Source of the DNA: an uncultured Marvinbryantia sp.
GTDB lineage: Bacteria > Bacillota > Clostridia > Lachnospirales > Lachnospiraceae
DNA: 64,000 bases
Direction: 5' to 3'
Assembly (NCBI RefSeq): GCF_905201705.1
Contig: NZ_CAJKOX010000005.1
Coordinates: 82,493 to 146,492, forward strand
The position numbers were made by a program, and so were the translations under genes. Positions 60,587 through 64,000 of the stretch are shown here, one piece after another (position 1 is the stretch's first letter; each line of letters opens with the position of its first letter). The notes under the pieces were generated by a model that searched no databases, was not told the origin of the DNA, and worked only from the letters and a program-made list of their open reading frames with translations.

Positions 60587-62239
60587 TTACTGCTGAAGTG
60601 CGGAGAACAGCGTCGGTATGAGCTGTTTTTTGCGGGATACGATGCCCGGCAGAATGACAGAACCATTCTCCACAGTTTTGCCGAAGGCTTCCTTGACCAG
60701 GTTTTCCGAACCTTTTCCGAAGCACAGCAGCTCGGTAGACTCATTTAAGATATCCGTTAGCATGAAAAACAGCATAGTGAGACGCTGATTCTCAAATGCA
60801 GTCTCCATATAAGCGAGCAGTTTTTCCTTTGCGCCCGCAAGCTCTCCCTCTGTCATGGAAGTGATCTGCGCCACGCCAAAGGTCGTCTCGTCCTGCTCAA
60901 ATTTTTTGAAATCCTGATAAAATATTTCTTCCGCTGTCTTGCTCTTTAAATTGCTGCCTGCCGCAAACATTTCTGCTGCAAACTCCTTGCAGTCAATTTC
61001 GGCGATCTGAGCAAGCGCCTGCGCCGCCGCCTTATCCATCGGCGTACAGGTAGGAGAACGGAACAGCAGCGTATCGGAAATAATCGCCGCGCACATAAGT
61101 CCCGCAATCTTCTTCGGAATCGCTATCCCCTGCTCCTGGTAAAGCTGGTAAATAATCGTTGAGGTACAGCCAACCGGCTGATTGCGGAAGTACACAGGCA
61201 TCATTGTCTCCAGCGAGCCAAGACGATGATGGTCGATGATCTCCAGAATCTCGGCGCTCTCGATGTTGTCGACCGCCTGGGACGGCTCATTGTGGTCGAC
61301 CAGGATCAGACGACGTTTCTTGATACCGAGCAAATTCCGGCGGGAAATGGTTCCCACATAATGACCATTTCTATCAAGGATCGGGAAATCACGATGACGC
61401 TTGCTCGCCATGATTTCTTTGATGTCATCCGTGAAATCATCCTCTGAAAAAGCAATAATTTCGTTGTCTTTCATGAAAAACCGTACCGGCATACTCTGGT
61501 TGATCAGATGTGCAACCGTGTAGGTGTCATACGGCGTCGCAATGATCGTACAGCCCTTTTCCTTGGCAAGGATCTGGATCGTCTTGGTGACGACTGCATC
61601 TCCGCAGATGATCAGGCAGCCGGCCTTCATCTCAATTGCGCAGAGCTGCGTCTCATAACGATTGCCGAGGATGACCATGTCGTGTTCCTCGATATAGGAT
61701 TCCATGACCTCCGGACTGGAAGCTGCCACAACTACCTTGCCCTGGTCAAAAAAAGCATTCGGATCGCCCACATAGAGCGTACCGTCCAATGTCTCCAGAA
61801 TATTGCAATACTGGGTCTGCGCCTTGGAAAGAATAGCATTGTCCACGACTGCCATATAGGACCGGGCAATATCGCCGATGCTGATAAGTCCCTCCAGAAC
61901 ATTGTCCTCTTTGATGATCGGCAGCGTCGTGCCCTTTGTTTCATTCAAAAGCGTCCATGCCTTTTTCAGAGAAATATCGCTGGACACCCCCTGCGTCCGG
62001 CGAATCTCCATATCCTTCACCCGCGTTTTTACATTTGGCACATAGCCCGGCGCTTCCATATTGAATTTTTCCAGCACGTACTGCGTTTCCGTGCTCACAT
62101 GCCCGGCGCGCTTCGCTATGTATTCTCCGGTGCCCGACTGATTTTTCAGATAGGCGTAGGCAATTGCTGAGCAGATGGAATCCGTATCGGGATTTTTATG
62201 CCCGATCACATATATTTGGTGTTTATCGTAATGTTCCAT
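60587..62239 (-). CDS. ppaC: CBS-domain manganese-dependent inorganic pyrophosphatase
   Basis: The 550-residue protein has the DHH-phosphoesterase start IYVIGHKNPDTDS (H14, D18, D20), then CBS, a DRTGG-like domain (GCLIICGDAVVTKTIQILAKE) and a second CBS, then VDHNEPSQ, IDHHRLG and a DHHA2 end. This is the nucleotide-regulated family II pyrophosphatase of Clostridia, inhibited by AMP/ADP and activated by ATP or Ap4A. The ATG at 62239 is preferred to TTG 62251 because of GGGGG ahead. Confidence 0.92.
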   Translation of the reverse strand: MEHYDKHQIYVIGHKNPDTDSICSAIAYAYLKNQSGTGEYIAKRAGHVSTETQYVLEKFNMEAPGYVPNVKTRVKDMEIRRTQGVSSDISLKKAWTLLNETKGTTLPIIKEDNVLEGLISIGDIARSYMAVVDNAILSKAQTQYCNILETLDGTLYVGDPNAFFDQGKVVVAASSPEVMESYIEEHDMVILGNRYETQLCAIEMKAGCLIICGDAVVTKTIQILAKEKGCTIIATPYDTYTVAHLINQSMPVRFFMKDNEIIAFSEDDFTDDIKEIMASKRHRDFPILDRNGHYVGTISRRNLLGIKKRRLILVDHNEPSQAVDNIESAEILEIIDHHRLGSLETMMPVYFRNQPVGCTSTIIYQLYQEQGIAIPKKIAGLMCAAIISDTLLFRSPTCTPMDKAAAQALAQIAEIDCKEFAAEMFAAGSNLKSKTAEEIFYQDFKKFEQDETTFGVAQITSMTEGELAGAKEKLLAYMETAFENQRLTMLFFMLTDILNESTELLCFGKGSENLVKEAFGKTVENGSVILPGIVSRKKQLIPTLFSALQQ

Positions 62240-62251
62240 AAATACCCCCAA

Positions 62252-62618
62252 TATTTTCGTCTTCTGTTAAATCATAGCAGAAAATGCCGGATTAGTAAAG
62301 CAGACATTCCAAAGAGATGCCCTAAAATGAGGAGTGCCCCCGGCGTCTGGTACACCGGAGGCAATTATGAAAAAATTTATCTATGTGTGTAATGAAAAAC
62401 ATTACATGTTTCCGTTGCTATGTATATATAGTACAATACAATTATGAACAAATTATGAACAAGCTATGAAAATGTTGTTAATTTTTACAACGATGTAAAA
62501 AAACAGATGCAAAATATGTGCAATATGCACAAAAACGACAGTAATTGTAAAAATGTAAGAGTTATGATATAATAAAGCGATTATAAACAGACATTTGTTT
62601 TTTGGAAAGAGGATAGGT
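62252..62618. other. Intergenic region with several hairpins
   Basis: This 367-base AT-rich gap has no supported gene. It contains GCC...CCGG/CCGG...GGC near 62336-62363, a GTAATG/CATTAC hairpin near 62380-62396, a GTTGT/ACAAC hairpin near 62473-62491 and the promoter of the next gene. The first hairpin could belong to the leader of ppaC. Confidence 0.5.
62545..62573 (+). promoter_or_regulatory. Promoter of the coiled-coil gene
   Basis: TTGTAA at 62545-62550, a 17-base spacer and TATAAT at 62568-62573, 45 bases before the start at 62619. Confidence 0.7.
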
Positions 62619-63269
62619 ATGGATAATTTTATGGATGAAATTGTACAGAAATTTACCCCACAGGAGATGATCCGGGCCAATGCGGCAGCAGATGCGGCAG
62701 AGATTGAAAGCCTTGAAAAGCAGCTTACCCTGTTTAAAGAACAGATGGAGAAATATGACGACTGCCTTCAGGAAATGCGTCAGGTGAATCTGAAGAATAT
62801 AGAGACGGCACAGGATGTTCAGCAGTTAGCGGACAAAATGGGACAACATTTAGGTAAAACAGCAGGAGAAGTAGAAGCTGCTTCCGTCTCCAAAATCAAG
62901 GAAACCTCAGATCTTTCCATGGCTGGTATCCAGAAGGCAATTGATGAGAGTCTTGCGAAGATTGCCGAAATTAAGGAGCATGCAGACAACACCCAGCAGA
63001 TTGCAGAGATGGTGAATGAACTCCAGGATAAGACCGAGAATGTCATTAAGAACCTGGAAGATTTTCTCCATACCGATAATGTGAAGGTGTACCGTAATGT
63101 GCAAGCTTCCATGGTAGAGGAACTGGACCGCCGGACAGGGGAACTGAAGGAGGAATTGCAGAAGACACAGAAGAAGTCGGGCATATTGTTCCCGCTTGTC
63201 CTGATTACAATGATTCTGTCCGCACTGAATCTGATCGTAGCTGTTCTTGGATTACTTGGAATATTGTAA
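62619..63269 (+). CDS. Coiled-coil protein with C-terminal membrane anchor
   Basis: The 216-residue protein begins MDNFMDEIVQKFTPQEMIRA, has a long predicted coiled coil (about 25-160, rich in Ala, Glu, Lys and Gln heptads) and ends with one membrane segment (ILFPLVLITMILSALNLIVA) and a very short tail, so it is probably tail-anchored with a cytosolic rod. AGAGGATAGG precedes the ATG; the frame from 62595 is rejected. No enzyme motif is seen. It may organise envelope or cell-division components. Confidence 0.75.
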   Translation: MDNFMDEIVQKFTPQEMIRANAAADAAEIESLEKQLTLFKEQMEKYDDCLQEMRQVNLKNIETAQDVQQLADKMGQHLGKTAGEVEAASVSKIKETSDLSMAGIQKAIDESLAKIAEIKEHADNTQQIAEMVNELQDKTENVIKNLEDFLHTDNVKVYRNVQASMVEELDRRTGELKEELQKTQKKSGILFPLVLITMILSALNLIVAVLGLLGIL

Positions 63270-63353
63270 CTGTTCAGAGCTATGCAAATCATGGAGATAT
63301 GTACGGCGAATGCCTGCATTCATAAGGATATATGACATCAGGAGATAGAAAAT

Positions 63354-63917
63354 ATGGCTAAACAGACATGGAAACCGGGGAATATGCTCTATCCGCTTCC
63401 GGCAGTTCTGATTACTGTGGCGGATCAGCAGGGCAATCCCAATATTTTTACAGTGGCATGGGCAGGCACCATCTGCAGCGATCCCGCAATGGTATCAATC
63501 TCTGTCCGTCCCTCACGTTATTCCCATCATATAATAGAAGAGACAGGAGAATTTGTGATCAATCTGACCACCAGGGATTTGGCTTTTGCAACGGATTACT
63601 GTGGAGTGAAGAGCGGTAGGGATGTGGACAAATTCAAAGAGCTCGGGCTTCATATCAGCCCTGCGTCTGAGGTAAGTGCACCTCTTTTAGACGAAAGCCC
63701 TGTGAACATTGAATGCAGGGTAACACAGGTGCTCCGGCTGGGAACACATGATATGTTTGTGGCGAAGGTCGTATCCGTACATGCGGATGAAAAATATATG
63801 GATGAAAATGGAAAGTTTTCTCTTGAAAAAGCAGACCCGATTGCTTATTCACACGGAACGTATTACACGCTCGGAGAGAAGCTTGGAACATTTGGTTACA
63901 GCGTAAAGAAACGATAG
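63354..63917 (+). CDS. Flavin reductase / FMN-binding split-barrel protein, copy 2
   Basis: The 187-residue protein has WKPGNMLYPLPAVLITV, FTVAWAGTICSDPAMVSISVRP and CRVTQVLRLGTHDMFVAKVV. It is a paralog of the gene at 59836-60474 without the basic tail. It should bind FMN and take part in flavin reduction or a related oxidoreductase step. Confidence 0.86.
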   Translation: MAKQTWKPGNMLYPLPAVLITVADQQGNPNIFTVAWAGTICSDPAMVSISVRPSRYSHHIIEETGEFVINLTTRDLAFATDYCGVKSGRDVDKFKELGLHISPASEVSAPLLDESPVNIECRVTQVLRLGTHDMFVAKVVSVHADEKYMDENGKFSLEKADPIAYSHGTYYTLGEKLGTFGYSVKKR

Positions 63918-63947
63918 ACTCCGAAAGGGCTCTATCGTTTTTCTTTT
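63909..63947 (+). terminator. Terminator of the flavin-reductase gene
   Basis: AAACGATAGA pairs with TCTATCGTTT around a 12-base loop, followed by TTCTTTTT. The stem starts inside the stop region of the gene. Confidence 0.88.
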
Positions 63948-63955
63948 TGAGTAGA

Positions 63956-63986
63956 GCACTTAGCGAGGTTATTTCGAGCTTAGTGC
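63956..63986. repeat. Imperfect inverted repeat at the window end
   Basis: GCACTTAGC and GCTTAGTGC pair with one mismatch around 13 bases. It lies in the last 50 bases and may belong to a downstream element cut by the window edge. Confidence 0.4.
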
Positions 63987-64000
63987 GAACCATACAAGTT

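Overview
The window looks like chromosome of a Gram-positive gut Clostridia, most likely a Lachnospiraceae member. This is inferred from GGAGG-type ribosome sites, a large Bacillus/Clostridium-type SRP RNA with an Alu domain, a SAM-I riboswitch on metK, FabK rather than FabI, a CBS-type manganese pyrophosphatase, a sugar ABC operon without its own ATPase, and no outer-membrane genes. No rRNA, tRNA, CRISPR array, transposase or prophage was seen. Species cannot be named from the sequence alone.

Layout. 1-9.9 kb: end of a HAD phosphatase, a MarR-MATE operon, corrinoid adenosyltransferase, peptidase T, tadA, two tandem C39-like peptidases, and a MoxR/DUF58/membrane-protein operon. 9.9-15.9 kb: SRP RNA, a penicillin-binding-type serine hydrolase, two sugar O-acetyltransferases, a second MATE pump and an AraC regulator. 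15.9-29.1 kb: a 9-kb sugar-acid catabolic operon (aldolase, split transketolase, RpiB-family isomerase, ABC importer, dehydratase, KDG kinase, KDPG aldolase), its divergent IclR regulator, a FGGY kinase and glpK. 29.1-36.2 kb: a decayed AraC gene, an AAA/PD-(D/E)XK protein, DegV, a 2-hydroxyacid dehydrogenase, pgi and a membrane protein. 36.5-44.7 kb: the type II fatty-acid synthesis operon, preceded by a sigma-factor gene with an internal stop and a small membrane protein. 44.8-48.7 kb: an envelope-glycan cluster (ATP-grasp, two SMR-type proteins, glycosyltransferase 2, divergent WbqC). 48.8-64 kb: Sir2-like protein, AbiE toxin-antitoxin pair, a papain-like protein, HD nucleotidase, split chromate transporter, phosphodiesterase, two-component system, metK with riboswitch, murA, two flavin-reductase paralogs, CBS-pyrophosphatase and a coiled-coil membrane protein.

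How the parts work together. In the catabolic region an identical 17-nt sequence containing a palindrome lies at the predicted start of transcription of both the operon and the FGGY kinase, so IclR probably controls both. In the fatty-acid operon the expected order acpP-fabK-fabD-fabG-fabF-accB-fabZ-accC-accD-accA is recognisable, but fabG and fabF are replaced by one in-frame gene joining the first half of FabG to the last part of FabF, and accD and accA are fused. The AbiE pair has two related inverted repeats flanking its promoter. A short palindromic element occurs in three intergenic places, with a base change that preserves pairing.

The strongest candidates for something new are the FabG-FabF chimera, the sugar-acid operon with its split transketolase and RpiB-like isomerase, the AbiE operator/terminator arrangement and the dispersed palindrome. 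No wholly new defence or mobile system was found.
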